Source: Corylus avellana (lineage: Eukaryota; Streptophyta; Magnoliopsida; Fagales; Betulaceae). Taken from it: 64,000 nucleotides of DNA. The translations under genes were made by a program, and so were the position numbers. The DNA is taken from the NCBI RefSeq assembly GCF_901000735.1, contig NC_081543.1, positions 14,473,574 to 14,537,573 of the forward strand. The letters are read 5' to 3'. The notes below the pieces were generated by a model. That model was given only the letters and a program-made list of their open reading frames with translations. It was not told where the DNA came from and did no database searches. Below, one piece after another: positions 37,142 to 50,443 of the stretch; positions within the stretch are counted from its first letter, which is position 1, and every line of letters begins with the position of its first letter.

Positions 37142-40100
37142 ATCTGTTATTTCTAGGGTCGCATTTAGAGCTCTTGACCATATTGTGGAATTTATTTATT
37201 TATAATTTTCCTTTTTTCACTGTATATATGATTATGGAATTTGGGTCCTAAAGAAGTTGGATATGTTTGAATAATTGGTACTAAATGTCTTAAGTATGAT
37301 TAAACAGGATACGTAGATGACTTTGAATTGCTGAAAATAAAGCTCATCAATGACCTTTTTTAATTAAGTGCATGCACTTGCTTGAACAAAACTTTTAACT
37401 TTATCCACAATTCCTCCCCAAAATTTGTGTTTGATTGACTATCTTAACAAAGTTTTCTTCAAATTGACATCTTATTCTTAAACCACGTGTTTTACACATG
37501 CATTTTTGAAAATACATACGAAAATCGAATAAGTTTGAATACTCAGCTTTTATTACACTCTCATACAACTGAGCTGATGTGGCATTATTCATCAGCTCTT
37601 AATTTTCTTTCTTTCTTTTTTAATAGAGGTTGATCCAATTATTTATGGGTACTGTCACATTAGCCTAATACTGTCACATCAACCTATTATTCACATTCAT
37701 TTTACAGCAACTGACTTGTAGTGTTTTAAGTGATTATTTTTTGTTTTAATTTTTTAAGTGACGGACATGAAAAACTATTTATAACGAGTCACGTCAGCTG
37801 ATATGAAATAGATGTAAAATGAAAAACTTTATCGCTATCATGATCAACCTAACCAGATCCCAAATTTTCAAATCTCAGACCTATTCATATGGGCAGTAGG
37901 ATGGGACAAAAAAAATCACGTTTAACACAAGAGAAGTGTCCCAATGGGCAGTCCAAGATAAATATATATAAAGGAATGGTGTGGCTGGTTGATTAAGCAA
38001 GTATTATATTGGGCCTAGAGCTTTTGAATGGGACCAAATTTTGGGTTGAAAGTGAGGTGATGATAAAGACTTGATGATGGGTGTCATAGGAATTACCATG
38101 GCAGCAAACTATTCATGAGTATTTGACACTATATACAACAAGAGGGCAAAGGGGAAAGGGAAAGAAATGGCCGTCCATGCAAATTGCAAGCACATTTTGC
38201 TTTGCTTTTACCTTGTATTCTCCATATGCTTTTTCATCAATGGAAGTGGAGGACAGACATAACATCCTGTCTTCTTGCTATTATTGTCCCTATTTTCTAC
38301 CGCACTATTTTTTTTTTTTTTTTTTTTCCATTTTCATTCAAGATAACTTCAATGTGGGAGCCTATTCTATGGGCTACCTAGATTTAAAATTAAAACTTCC
38401 CTTTGTTAGGTTTTTTTTTTACAATAAAAAATTAGGGTTTGAGTAAATTCTTTTAATTCAGTATATTAAACTGACATCTATTTTTAAAGCATGTAAAAAT
38501 TACTTGCTAAGAATCGAAGGTGCAAGTTGATCGAAAGTCCCATCTTATGGGATTTTCCTTAAGATCGACATAGACCAATCATGTGCGGGACAAAGTGGCC
38601 TTATGAATAACAAATACTCACTCCTTCCCAGCACCTTATTGCTTAACACCCAGACTAAATGCTTCAGAGAAATATGTCGGTTTAATACATTAGGTTAGAG
38701 GAATTTTGTCTGATTTTTTATTTTTTATTTTAAAAAAATAAATAAATAAATAGAATGTTTTCCAGCCACTTAATCCTATACCCAAAAGTAGAAGAAGAGT
38801 GGAATAGAATCCAAATCTAATGGGCCATGGAAAAATAATTCTAAAACGGTCATATATTTCTTTTGCATCAAAATTTGAAAAAAAGAAAGGCAGAAAAGCT
38901 TCTCTCAGTCCTTTTCAAGAATAGTTATTAAAGCTTTAGACAATATATATAAAGCCATGAAAAGATAATGAATAAAGCATTACATGATATTAGAAGGGCT
39001 AGTCCTTGGGGGGTATTACTTTCTCTAAACCCTATGCCTTATTGCCTGCACTTGGGTATGTGTACCTATGACTAGTGTAGGTGTAGGTATGATGGTTTTC
39101 AAGTAATTTTTTTTTTCTTTTCTTTTTCTCCCCTTTATCTTGAAATCATTTTCACATTGAATCATGGCTACCAAACACAGCCTAATTGCTATGTTTCAGC
39201 CCAATTCAAGTGATAAAGCAATGTGTGGAAGTGGAAGGGCCCCTTGATATGATGCACTATGGATTGCAATTTGACAAAAGAGAGACATTGATCGGATACA
39301 TTATTTGGTGTACTTCTTTATCATAACATGCATGTTCTTTGGTGCAGCTCTTTGGCCTTTTCTTTTCTTCAATTCTGTTAGGTGAGAATCCACATTCCCT
39401 TTTCCCTTTTCTTTTTTCCTTTGTTTTCATACTTCCCAAACAAAAATAGTAAGGAAAATTGAAATAGACATTTCTTTTCACAGATGCTGATGGAAATTTT
39501 TAACCACAATCTCAAATGGTAGAAAATTGCCATACAATGCAACTTCATTTTTTGACATAAACCTCCAAGTGCCATTAACCTAAGCTTGTACGTATTCATT
39601 TCTCTAAATTTGCAAGCGTGTCTCAAAGCTCATCGGGTAAAACAGAGAGGACCCGTTTCGTGGTTAGAATTTAATTTTAGTAATTTTACAAATTTAATAG
39701 TGTGTATATTGCCACATGGTCAACAAAAAGAAATCTAAATCGCGTGATAGATCCTCTTCACATCCTCATGGCCATCTAGTTATTAGATTATAGAATTGAA
39801 GAGACTGAGTTGGACTCTTCCCAACTCAATTATGATACTAGGAATCTAGGGAAGAAATGAAAATCTTATAGGAGAGTGAGATACTGAGATGTTAATGTAT
39901 ATGCAAGACTTACCATCAATGGGCCAGTAATGGGCTTGGATTTTGCTACACTGACTAATTCAAGTGACCCAACCCTATCATCTTCTCCCTTCTTTTCCTC
40001 ATGTTTTTGCAATGGCCTGGTACAAGGAAGGCCCTGATAATTATTAATTTTCTGACATGCACTACCCTCAGAAATGAAGGGGAAGGACCACCAGAACAGC

Positions 40101-43100
40101 AAAGCATTTCACTCCTAACAAATCTAGCATGCAAGTGGCTGTGGGGGACCCTACACTAATGTCTAAGGTGTCTACATTTAGAAAGATTGGTTTCACTTAG
40201 TAGATTCTGACCCATCAAAATTTTCTTATTTTTTGGGACAAAACTGACCCATCACAACTATACCATTAATTTTAGTGGGTGGGTAGAAGGGTGTCAACAC
40301 TCAACAGTGCTGTGAAGAAGCTCATCAAATGTATATATCTTTTTCCAATGTCCTGTTCTTACATTCATTGACCTATTGGGACAACACCATCAGTACTGAA
40401 CTCTCAGCTTTTTTCACTTTCTATTATTTTCCCTTGGGGTGAGAGTCCTCTGCAGTGGGTTTCTCTGAAACTATGACAGTGGTAAATAGGCCCATGATTT
40501 TAGTGAGAGAAAATAATGAAAAAAGTCATTAGGGCTTGTTTGGACCCTTTGTTGTCTGTTTGGATATAAAAGAAACTTGTGATGAGACTGTTCTTAGAGT
40601 CTATATTTGATTCTATCCACCAGAAATGCATACAAAGTGAGTCTATGTCTTAGCCTAGCATGATATTTTCCATTGCAGCAATGCTACTACAGCTGCCATT
40701 TGAATACCAAATATGCAGAAGTGAAGCTTCTTCTCATTTTAGATCATTATTCTGTTGTACACAAAATTGGTCATCATAATTCAAGGCTGTGGTAAATAGC
40801 AAGTTGTGAGATTCCCCTGCTTTGTTGTCCTTCTCCCATTGTGTTTCCAACTTCAGCAAGCAAAGATTTTGGGTAAGAAGCACTAATGACAGAAAAAAGT
40901 GATGTGAAAGGACTCAAAGGAAGTCAAGACATTAGGGGAACCACAAGAGAGAGCAAAAGATCCTCTTGAATAACAAGATATCCACAAATGTATGGAAATG
41001 TCAAGGGAAACAATTAGTAGTTCCCTGTCTTTTTTAAAGTTGTCACATTTGCTTTCTTTATTAAAGAGCAAGGTGGTGGTGGTGTTATACTTAACGATCC
41101 TTAAAGGTCTTGGAAGGCCAAAAAAGCTGCTACAAATTGCTCAATGGGGTAATTTTTAACTCAAATGACATACCCTTCTATAAAATGGAGGATAAAACTG
41201 AGATTTTGAATTTAGAAAAGTGATGGTATACATGTGTAATGTCAGAAAAGTCCTGAATTTGAATTCACGTGTGAGGGAAAGTGTTAATCACTACTTTTCA
41301 TTAGCTTAAGCTTTTGAGACAGATGGTAATTTAGCACGGTATTAGAGCTGAGGTCATTCGTTCCTATTAGCTTAAACTTTTGAAATAATCGGCGATTTCG
41401 CATGTAATGGCTGATTAAAAAGTAGTTGAAATTACATTAGTACTACTATGATTAATGCTTTTGGTAGTACATTAGATTCAAATAATTGTAAGGATAAATA
41501 AAACAAGCATAATAAATAGATGCCCCATTTACAGTTGAGAACTTGAAGTTGTCCCATGAGGCATTGTACAAAACCAGCTGCAGATTGACAACCCAAGATT
41601 CGTAAAATCAAAATGGTACATGTAGATGTACCATACATGCATGTATCAGTAGCAGGCTGGCATGTACATCTTGTTTCTTATGCTGTCTTTTCTGTTAGGT
41701 GGGGTAGAGGTGGAGCTCTGCCACTTTCTTCTTCTATGGACATTGCCTACCATATTGGAGCAAGATAACATTATCACCCATTGCCTGGTCGTTCGGGTAC
41801 TAGCTGTATTCTCATGGGGACACTGTGGGATAACTCCAAAGGGGCATTTATCAATTAATAATGATGATGGTGATGATGTCTTTGCATGAAAGATAATAAA
41901 ATTACCTTCAAAAATTTAGGGTTTCTCCCCATCAGATCTATTAAACCAATATCCATCTTATTAATTGACTGATTTTTTAAAAAATAAAATAAAAAAAATT
42001 CTTCCAACCCACTTCGAATTTTCCAAAGCCATATACATTTGTTAAAGTTAAATTTGCCTTTCCTATCTTTTACCGAAAGGACAAAATTAGTCAAAATAAC
42101 TACAAAACAAACATATGAACACATGGTTTTCTTTGGTAATATAAGAGGGGTCTTTCTCACGGTCGAACTTAGAACAAGGTTATGAATTGTGTTAAAATAG
42201 TAATTAAATGATTAAATTCATTATTTTTTTATTAGTTTAAACTTCTAAGATAAGTAATGATTTAACGTGTTATTATAACATAAATCTGAGTTTGAACACC
42301 ATCATGATGAGTATGAAGTAGGATAAAAGTCTCTAGGATTTTTGACATTGGCTGCTTATATTATTGCATCCAATGTATCAATCTTTGATGGCCCATTAGA
42401 TACTATATTGTCTTTCTTCCAGGGGGTTCTGGGCCAAGATTGCAGTGAATTGTTAAGGTTTTGAAGTAGCGCCCAAGATCGAATACTAAATTTGGGCACA
42501 TAACTTCTGCTGGGAGTAAAGTAGAAGAGCATGCAAACTTGCACCATTTGACCCATTCAATTTATTGTGCATGTTTCAGTAAGAACGAGCCACAGCTAGA
42601 GCCCATTGGGAGCTTGTTTTACCAATAAAATGAAATTGGGCCTATAGGTGGTTCGGCCACCCTCCTATTTGGCTAAAGGTGGTGGCTCGGCCATCTCCTC
42701 AACTTTTTTTTAATTATATATTTATATATTTCTATTGTAGATGACATATACCATAATATGATTTACACGTGTCATTTGACGATTTCCATCATAAATTTGG
42801 ACGGAAGTTGGATTGCCCCCACTTTTTTTTTTTTTTTTTGGCTTACCACAAGGAGCTGTCACTAAATAAAACTTATTACAAATTGGTATAATCACTTAGA
42901 ATGATTTTACAATTTTTCCCTTCAAAGTAAATTGCATGCTTTCTGAAATTGTTGGATAAAGCAAAATTTGCTGTTGAAATCATCCCTAATAATTTTTTGA
43001 CGAAGGAGAGTTGATTTAGGTAAAACTTAGCAAACATTCTTTTTGGACGGTCGAGGTACAAACATGATGTAACATTTTACTACAATCGAAGAGTAAGATG

Positions 43101-43140
43101 TTGGGATTGTCATATTAATGTAAATATTTTTAGATGGGCA
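37142..43140. other. Intergenic; no supported gene
   Basis: Long stretch with moderate base composition, particularly 39-41.9 kb, but no exon chain or recognisable protein. It carries dispersed-repeat fragments at about 41284-41400 and 42189-42320. The best remaining open frames (38123-38446, 41662-41889, 39866-40102 minus) show no family features. A non-coding transcript cannot be excluded. Confidence 0.35.
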
Positions 43141-43263
43141 AAGTTTCAATCTTAACCTATTGAATTGACGTTTGTTCAAAATGTATGTGATTGTCTCATA
43201 TATTTTTAAATATGTTTATTTTGAACGGATGTTAATTTAATAGATTTGAATTGAAAGAAACTT
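43141..43263. mobile_element. MITE-like foldback
   Basis: The left arm holds AAGTTTCAATCTTAACCTAT and GTTTGTTCAAAATGTAT. The right arm is the complement of AAGTTTCTTTCAATTCAAAT, CTATTAAATTAACATC and CGTTCAAAATAAACAT. It is non-coding and has no clear target duplication. Confidence 0.5.
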
Positions 43264-43459
43264 CTTCAATCTAATTTAAAGAAAAACTTTTTTCCTTTTC
43301 TAGATGTTGCTGGACTCTCTTGCGTGTCAACCATATGCTCTTGGATCGTATGGATTATATATTTTAGATTTCTAGATAAAATGGAACCAAATTCCTAAAA
43401 TATATCGAATATATGTTTAGAAAATAAAATAAAATAAATAATATTTAAATGATATAGAG

Positions 43460-44165
43460 AAATAGTAGATAATTGGGGAAGAGGGAGCTCTCCCTCCTCC
43501 TTTCCCCTCTCCCTTACTCCCCGCTTCTTTCCTCCCCCTCCCCTACTCTTTTTTTTTTGTTTTTTTTTTTCGACTAGTCCAGTTGCTCCGCCCATCCCTT
43601 TACTTATGATGCGCTGCCTCTGTCCGCTCTCCACCATGTTGCACTGCTCTTCGCCTCTCCGGAATCAGTTGGGCTTTAGATCTAGTTTTTCAAATCTAAA
43701 TCTAGTCTTCTCAACTAGTTTCACTCAGCCGGCCCACCGTCGTGCTAGTGCACTTCGCTTCCCTCACCCCGGCTGTTGTAGTTGTTTACTGGTTTTTTAT
43801 TGTGTTTTGTAAACATTTTTATTCTGGCCTTTGGGTTGAGGAGGATTAGTTTCTGTGTGAGGGTTTTATTCCCATAGCCGCGAAAATAAAAGTTGGGAAT
43901 ATGGGTACCTATGTATTAGATTGAGTCTACCTGAAGCAGATCTATTCTATAACTGTAATTTGGACATGAGTTAGCGAATATTAAAGTCATAGATAGGACT
44001 TGATTGTAAGATTTTTATATTTATCTCTATGACGTTGTAACCTCATACTTTGGCTATGATTTATCAGAGCTTTATACTATTTGATGTAAAAGTTTTACGC
44101 TCTCGATATTTTTTCAATGAATGAATATGAATGATCCCCCTAAAAACAAAAATAGTAGATAATTG
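43460..44165 (+). mobile_element. Non-LTR retroposed insertion with 16-bp target-site duplications
   Basis: The 16-mer AAATAGTAGATAATTG occurs exactly at 43460-43475 and again at 44150-44165, bracketing a 674-bp insert (43476-44149). The insert starts G-rich, runs through a pyrimidine-rich, GC-rich 5' part (43490-43770), and ends with ...CAATGAATGAATATGAATG, a C-run and a short A-rich tail (TAAAAACAAA). Long exact duplications plus an A-rich 3' end mark target-primed reverse transcription by LINE machinery. No reverse transcriptase is present. The body could be a 5'-truncated or internally deleted LINE, a SINE-like element or a retrocopy; I cannot tell which. Confidence 0.8.
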
Positions 44166-44392
44166 AATGTAGAATATATTTAAAAAGTTAATTAGCTAAA
44201 ATAGAAAAATAGCTTTTGATTAAGTATTTGAAAGCATTCTCACCTGACTAGCCAAGATATGACCAAAATGAACTACATCTGGCCAGTGCCATGCTGAAAC
44301 ATTTGGTGACTTCTCACCAAACGTGAAAAAAAAAAAAAAAAAAAAAAAAAAACATTAAAAAATCTCTAACATTCTCTTTCTTTTCAAATAAA

Positions 44393-46876
44393 CTAGTTTA
44401 GAGCTCGCGCTATGCACGAGATTATTCATTATAATTTGATTTTAAAGCTTAAAACACATCTCCATTGTATTTTTTATTATAGGTCAAAAAAGTTGTGTAA
44501 AAAAATCTATCATGCCTATTTCAATAAAAAAATAAATAAATACTAAAGGTTATTCAACAGTATATTGTTGAACATAGTGACACAATTACACATAAGTTTG
44601 CTTGAATATATAAATCACATAAAAATATACTATCAAAAGAACCATATATAATTTTAGTTTTAATCCATATAAATTAAAACATATTAAGAAATTCTCATAT
44701 GTGTAATTTAAAACCAGCTAGAATGAGTTAAAACATAAGACCCATAAATCATAAGACCCATAAAACATATTAAAATATATCTAGGAGTAGTTTTATTTCT
44801 TTCATCAAAGAAAGACATATTGTAGAGGGAATATTGGAACACAAAAAAAACATAATGAACAACAAAGTCAATTAAATTTACAAAGAACAATAAGAAATTT
44901 GAGTGAAAAATAATATATAAATTAGAACAGAAAATCACTCAATATTTAATACAATCAAATAAATCATTTCAATCTTCCCTTAATCTAAAAAATAAATTAA
45001 AACAAACTAAATTTGTTCCCATATGTGTAGTTTAAAATGAAAAGAATAAAAAAAAATAAAAAAAATAAAGCACGAAAAAAGTATACTAATTTTCAACCGT
45101 CAACTTCTATATTTCCATGAAACTGATCAAATAAACTTTGTACAACCATCAACTTCTATAGGAAAGTGTTTTGAAACGTTGTTACCGTAGAAGGAGAGGG
45201 TGAGATTAAAAGTGAGAGAGACCGACGTGATTTAGAGTGAGAAAGATAAATGTAAGTTAATAAAACGAAAGGTCAACAAAAAAAAAAAAAAAAACTGAAC
45301 AAAATACAACAAAAAAATCCTTAAGAAACAAACTAAAGATCATCAATTCACAATTGCTAAAAATTTATACATAAAAGTACAAAGATACATTCATCTAGAA
45401 TATTTCATACCTCAAATCATAGTTCGGAGTCGCATATATTTCCATGAAACTAATCAAATAAACTTTGTGTAACCGTCAACTTCTATAGGAAAGAGTTTTA
45501 TAACGTTGTTGCCATAGAAGGAGAGGATGAGTTTAGAGTGAGAGAGATAAATGTGAGTTAATAAAACAAAAGATCAAAATGAATTAATTAAGGAAAAATT
45601 GTGTTTTAATAAAGGGAGAGATATTAATGAATTAAGACACTTAATTTATTAAAAAAAAATCGTGATTTAGGGTGAGAGAGATAAACATGAGTTAATAAAA
45701 AGAATGGTCAAAATGAATTAATTAAGGAAAAATCATACACTTAATTCATTAAAAAAAAATAGAAAAAGGAAAAACCCCTTTCAATATTTGCACGGTTCAA
45801 TTATTAAAATTATGAGTAAAAAAATTTAAATTTTTTTAAAAAGAAAGGTCAAAAGGAATTAATTAAGGAAAAATCGTACACTTAATTCATTAAAAAAATA
45901 GAAAAAGGAAAAACTCTTTCAATATTTGTACGGTTCAATTATTAAAAATTATGAGTAAAAAAATTTAAAATTTAAATAAAATATTGTTGGAGTGAAAAAA
46001 AAAAAGCTATAATTTAATTTATATTATTTGTTTTCTTATTTGATTCAGACATTAATAATATTTAATTTATTGAATAATTTATGTATGAAAAACTGTTAAA
46101 ATATAATTAACACAATTAATTACGCTAATTAATGACCGGAGGTAAAAATAAAAAAAGGGTTCAAATATTAAATACATGGACACGTGTCGCAATTCTAAGC
46201 ACTCTTAGATATTACAAAATATGGACACGTGTCGCAATTCTAAGCACTCTCTACGTCAAAACTCGGCTGATTTAGGGTGAGAGAGATAAACATGAGTTAA
46301 TAAAAAAAATGGTCAAAAGGAATTAATTAAGGAAAAATCATACACTTAATTCATTAAAAAAATAGAAAAAGGAAAAACCCCTTTCAATATTTGCACAGTT
46401 CAATTATTAAAATTATGAGTAAAAAAATTTAAATTTTTTTTAAAAGAAAGGTCAAAAGGAATTAATTAAGGAAAAATCGTACACTTAATTCATTAAAAAA
46501 AATAGAAAAAAGGAAAAACCCTTTCAATATTTGCACGGTTCAATTATTAAAAATTATGTGTAAAAAAATTTAAAATTTAAACAAAATATTGTTTGCGTGA
46601 AAAAAATAAAAAAAGGTTATAATTTCATTTATATTATTTGTTTCCTTATTTGATTTGGACATTAATAATACTTAATTTATTGAATAATTTATGTATGAAA
46701 AACTCTTGAAATATAATAAACACAATTAATTACGCTAATTAATGATCGGAGGTAAAAATAAAAAAATTGTTCAGATATTAAAAACATGGACACATGTCGC
46801 AATTCTAAGCACTCTTAAATATTACAAAATATGGACACATGTCACAATTCTAAGCACTCTCTACGTCAAAACTCGG

Positions 46877-46913
<37 letters not shown>
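44393..46913 (-). mobile_element. Non-autonomous Helitron
   Basis: Read on the minus strand the element begins TCATATATATATA...TAAGCCGAGTTTTGACG and ends with the hairpin CTCGTGC-ATA-GCGCGAG, a short spacer and CTAG, all canonical Helitron features (5' TC, 3' hairpin, CTRR). It lies between an A at 44392 and a T at 46914, as expected for insertion into an AT dinucleotide without target duplication. It carries no Rep/helicase gene. Its 5' region is duplicated: a 610-bp unit is repeated in tandem (about 45659-46268 and 46269-46878), each copy ending in the terminal block with ACACGTGTCGCAATTCTAAG. Confidence 0.85.
45659..46878 (-). repeat. Tandem duplication of the Helitron 5' terminal region (610-bp period)
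   Basis: Two head-to-tail copies share GATTTAGGGTGAGAGAGATA, two inner sub-repeats (AATTAATTAAGGAAAAATC through ...GGTTCAATTATTAAAA), and the GGACAC(G/A)TGTC-rich end block. They differ by scattered substitutions and small indels only. An older pair of related segments lies at about 45110-45290 and 45428-45600. Confidence 0.85.
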
Positions 46914-46914
<1 letters not shown>

Positions 46915-48747
46915 AATAAGAAAATCTTTAAAAATGAATATGTAAATAGAATAGTGAAAGCTAATAGCTAAAATAGAAAATTAGATGTTAGTGCATGCTT
47001 TAGAAAAATGGGTATTTAAAATCAAGAAATATAATTTTCTAATTAAAATATAAAATAAATTTGTTGAACGGAATATAAATGGTCATTATATATGCCGTGT
47101 AAAGTAACATAAAAGGAAAGGTTTAAAAAATAAAAGGAAAGGTTTAAAAAATAAAATAAGGTTGATTACCTTACCTAGCTTTACCTTTTGAAATTGAAGC
47201 AATGGAGTTGGTAAAAAGGAATGGTGAATATTGTGAAAATCTTTTACATATCTAATGCAATCCAACTTTTTCCATGATGCGATCAATTCACATTAATTCT
47301 TATAATTTGAACCGTAAACTTCTCAATCAAACTACATATGAAAAATTATCTTATCTTATAAACCTTAATTCTAAAAGTTTAATAAACTATTAAATCAATT
47401 TAAATCAAAGCATATATATTATATATACTCCATGTTGGCAAGCTAGTGTGTTAGGTGCGTTGAAAGGCTGCACAAACCTACTGCAACTCCAAAAACTCTA
47501 GAAAATAAATAAATAAAAACAAAAAAAACAAAAAAAAAAGAGCTTTTTTTAATTAGAAAATAATAATAAAAAATAATAAAAAATCTGTAGAAACATAATC
47601 AAATAGATCAACCCAAAAGGCACGCAACGTAAGAAAGAATTGGTCAGAATCTAATTCACACACAATGATATCATTTTGGTCACACAACGTGTCTACAAGA
47701 CATTTTATGATGGTGTCAGCAATCTTCCAAGTGCTTCACGAACCTTTGTTAATTTATTAGTATCAAGTATTAATTTATAATAAGGAAAAAGCATACACTT
47801 TATCTCTTCAACTTTCACTTTAATTATAATGTTGCACAATTTATTTATTTATTTTTTTTAAATTACAATTCACCCTTCAAATTATTAATGATTTTCATTT
47901 AAACCCTAACGTTATCATTTTTTGCTAATTTGGACAATAAATTAAGGTCATAATTCATATTTACGTGTCGCGTTCAGATCATATTAAGACATGCGTATAA
48001 GACTATATAAGTCAATTCTAATTCAACTTATTTAATTAAATTGGTCAAACCCATTAACCTTAACTCAAAAAAAACCTTAACCTACAATAAACGCGTGAAA
48101 TATCAATATTTGGGAGCTATTGTAAATTTGTAATTAGGGTAGAAGTTAAAGGACATACCACATAAACATCTCACAAAAATGTTTCAAAGTTGACTGACAA
48201 TATTTAGTAACCATTGAATATCTTCATTCTTTTTAATAATGATTGATCCAATGACTATTAAATCCTTATACGCCAACTTTATAAGACGTTTATGATATTT
48301 ATAAGAAAAATACTTGGTTTCCATATTTGCTGATCTTTTGTCCATATCCTTACAAAAGATTGACAAATTTACTATTAAATTTGAGATATTATATATTAAT
48401 AAAAAAATAAATATGTAACACTTCTCTATTTATAATATATAATATGTTTGTGTTATATAGAGCATTACCCAATAATTATTACTAAGAGAAAGATGCTTGG
48501 GAGTTGGGAATCCACTTAGAGAGGCTAATTAAAGGCCTCGTAAGAAAGAAAGGAATTTCATGAAATATATGGGAATTGAAATGGACCGTTAAATTTTACA
48601 AAATAAAAAATTAAACTAAAAAATAAATAAATAAAAGAATCAAGAAAAGAAAGGAATTTTATTTAAATATTCGAGAAAATGAAACATAAACATGAGCACG
48701 TTCAATTATCGAATAAAAATAATAAATTAAAACACATTCAAGAATTA
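46914..48747. other. Intergenic; repeat fragments, no gene
   Basis: AT-rich spacer. An old foldback of roughly 47800-48150 has weakly complementary arms and appears to contain the family A copy at 47946-48075. Nothing coding is supported. Confidence 0.35.
47946..48075 (-). mobile_element. Degenerate non-autonomous DNA transposon, family A copy 3 (inverted)
   Basis: Read on the minus strand this matches the family A block order: a GACCnnTTTAATTAAAT-like segment, a GTTGAATTAGAATTGACTTATAT-like segment, a TAGTCTTAT segment, then CGCGACACGTAAATATGAATT. It may be nested inside an older foldback element spanning roughly 47800-48150, whose two arms are weakly complementary. Confidence 0.45.
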
Positions 48748-48895
48748 CACGTGCTGACACCAGAATCAAGGCTTCACGTTCTAGAAGATGACGTGTGCAT
48801 GGGGAACACACGTGGGGACCCACGTATGCTGTACCACACGGCAACACTGTGCTTGCAGGTGTGTCCTCTCTGTTCTGTGCAGAGCGCCAGAGCCT
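48748..48895. promoter_or_regulatory. ACGT/G-box cluster with a palindromic heat-shock-type element
   Basis: ACGT cores occur at about 48749, 48776, 48791, 48810 and 48822, including CACGTG at 48748-48753 and 48809-48814. TTCTAGAA lies at 48779-48786, preceded by another TTC, which fits a heat-shock element. The block is GC-richer than its surroundings and is isolated in a gene desert. ACGT clusters are typical of ABA- and light-responsive promoters; activity here is inferred only. Confidence 0.35.
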
Positions 48896-48927
48896 AATTT
48901 TTCTTCTATTTTAAATTCATTTTTATA

Positions 48928-49424
48928 TTAAAAACATGAAAACTTTGGCTTTAAATTTCTAATTACCACATATTTTTACGTGTTCTCAAACTTTAAAATA
49001 TTTTAATTTGAACCATTAAACTTTTAATTACAATCAATTTAAACTTTTCAGTAGATTTTAAACGTTAAAAGCTAAACAATAGCATTTATATCTCTAATTT
49101 TTTTTTTATAAAATTTCAATTAAACACTTAATTTCAAATTAAAAATTAAAAATAAATATTTTAAAAAAAATCACAAGGTGACCAACGGTTGAGCCACCTT
49201 GTGACATTTTTTTTCAATTTTTTATTTTTTATTTTTTAATAAAAAGAAAATTAAATGATAATTTTCTCTTTTTAAGAGTTTTAACGGCAAAAATTGATGG
49301 AGATGTTTAAATTTACTGCAATTGAAAAGTTTAGAAGTCCAAATTAAAAAGTTTTAAAGTGTGGGGAGCATGTCAAAATGGGTGGTAATTTAAAGATTTA
49401 AAGTAAAATTTTCCTTAAAAACAT
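48928..49424. mobile_element. Mutator-like foldback MITE with 10-bp target duplication
   Basis: TTAAAAACAT occurs exactly at 48928-48937 and 49415-49424, flanking a 477-bp body (48938-49414). The arms are inverted copies of more than 100 bp: CTTTAAATTTCTAATTACCAC left, and on the right the complement of CTTTAAATCTTTAAATTACC. A hairpin, GTCACAAGGTG against CACCTTGTGAC (with a small mismatch), lies near the centre. There is no coding capacity. Confidence 0.8.
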
Positions 49425-50443
49425 TAATGTGAAAAATTTTAGTTGAAAAATATGAATTAAAAAATATAAAATAATAAAAACAATTTAACACCTTCGGTGC
49501 TTCTTTGACACGTTGGGAGTATTTATGAAGAAATGCTTCTCTTCATTTCCAAGACCATCTACTCACCATCTCATGTAAATGCATCTTGACTTTTTCAAAA
49601 AATAAAAAATAAAAAATTAAGACACATAGATGGTGCAGAGAATGCAAAGGAGCATATCTCGTATTTCTGATGATGAGTCATTCGTAGAAGTTGTGGAGAC
49701 TCAACGGCTGAACCCAACGAGTAAGATTTTTATTTTTATTTTTATTTTTTTTCAGTCCCGAAATGATTATTGGGTAGAACAAATAAGCAAGCTTTAGCAA
49801 GAAAAAAACGTATTTTTGTTGTTTTTATTTATAAGTATTAAATGAATAAAACATAAGAAAAGACCTCTTTGAAGTTGTGATACCGAATTCACAGACATCT
49901 TCAACGTCCAAATGAAAATCAATGGTCGAGATTAGGCCATTGTTATCAACTTCTCCAATTTGGAAGAGAAAAAAAAAATGAAGAAAAAAAAAATGCTCCA
50001 AGTTTATATATATATATATTGACTAATTTCATCTTACAAATCAACCATTATATAATATATTTATGAACTTATGCAAACCTTACATAAGTCAATGGTAGAA
50101 TTTATCATAAAATGGTATAGTTAAAGAAGCCTAGGATGTATAATTTACTGTTGAAATTGTTAATATACCAATTCAAATACAGCTCGTCTCCCTCTTGACA
50201 AGCAGGCCTCATAGAACTCTCATAATTACTATTCGAATGACTAACAATCAATTCATATAGTAAAGATTGCAGAGAATCCAAATTTTAATAACAATTACCA
50301 TCACCCAATCAGAGATGAGGTTGTTGTATTGAATTTGTCAAATTTCTTCAAGATTCCTAATAAAACCAGAGGCTTTTAATTACCTGCCAAAAAAGCTGGT
50401 GGTTTGGGAAAGATGAATATAACAGCAATACACTTGTATATAT

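Noticed and set aside
43606..43812. 68-codon frame inside the retroposed insert
   Set aside because: It is short, Cys/Ser-rich and without LINE protein motifs; not called as a gene.
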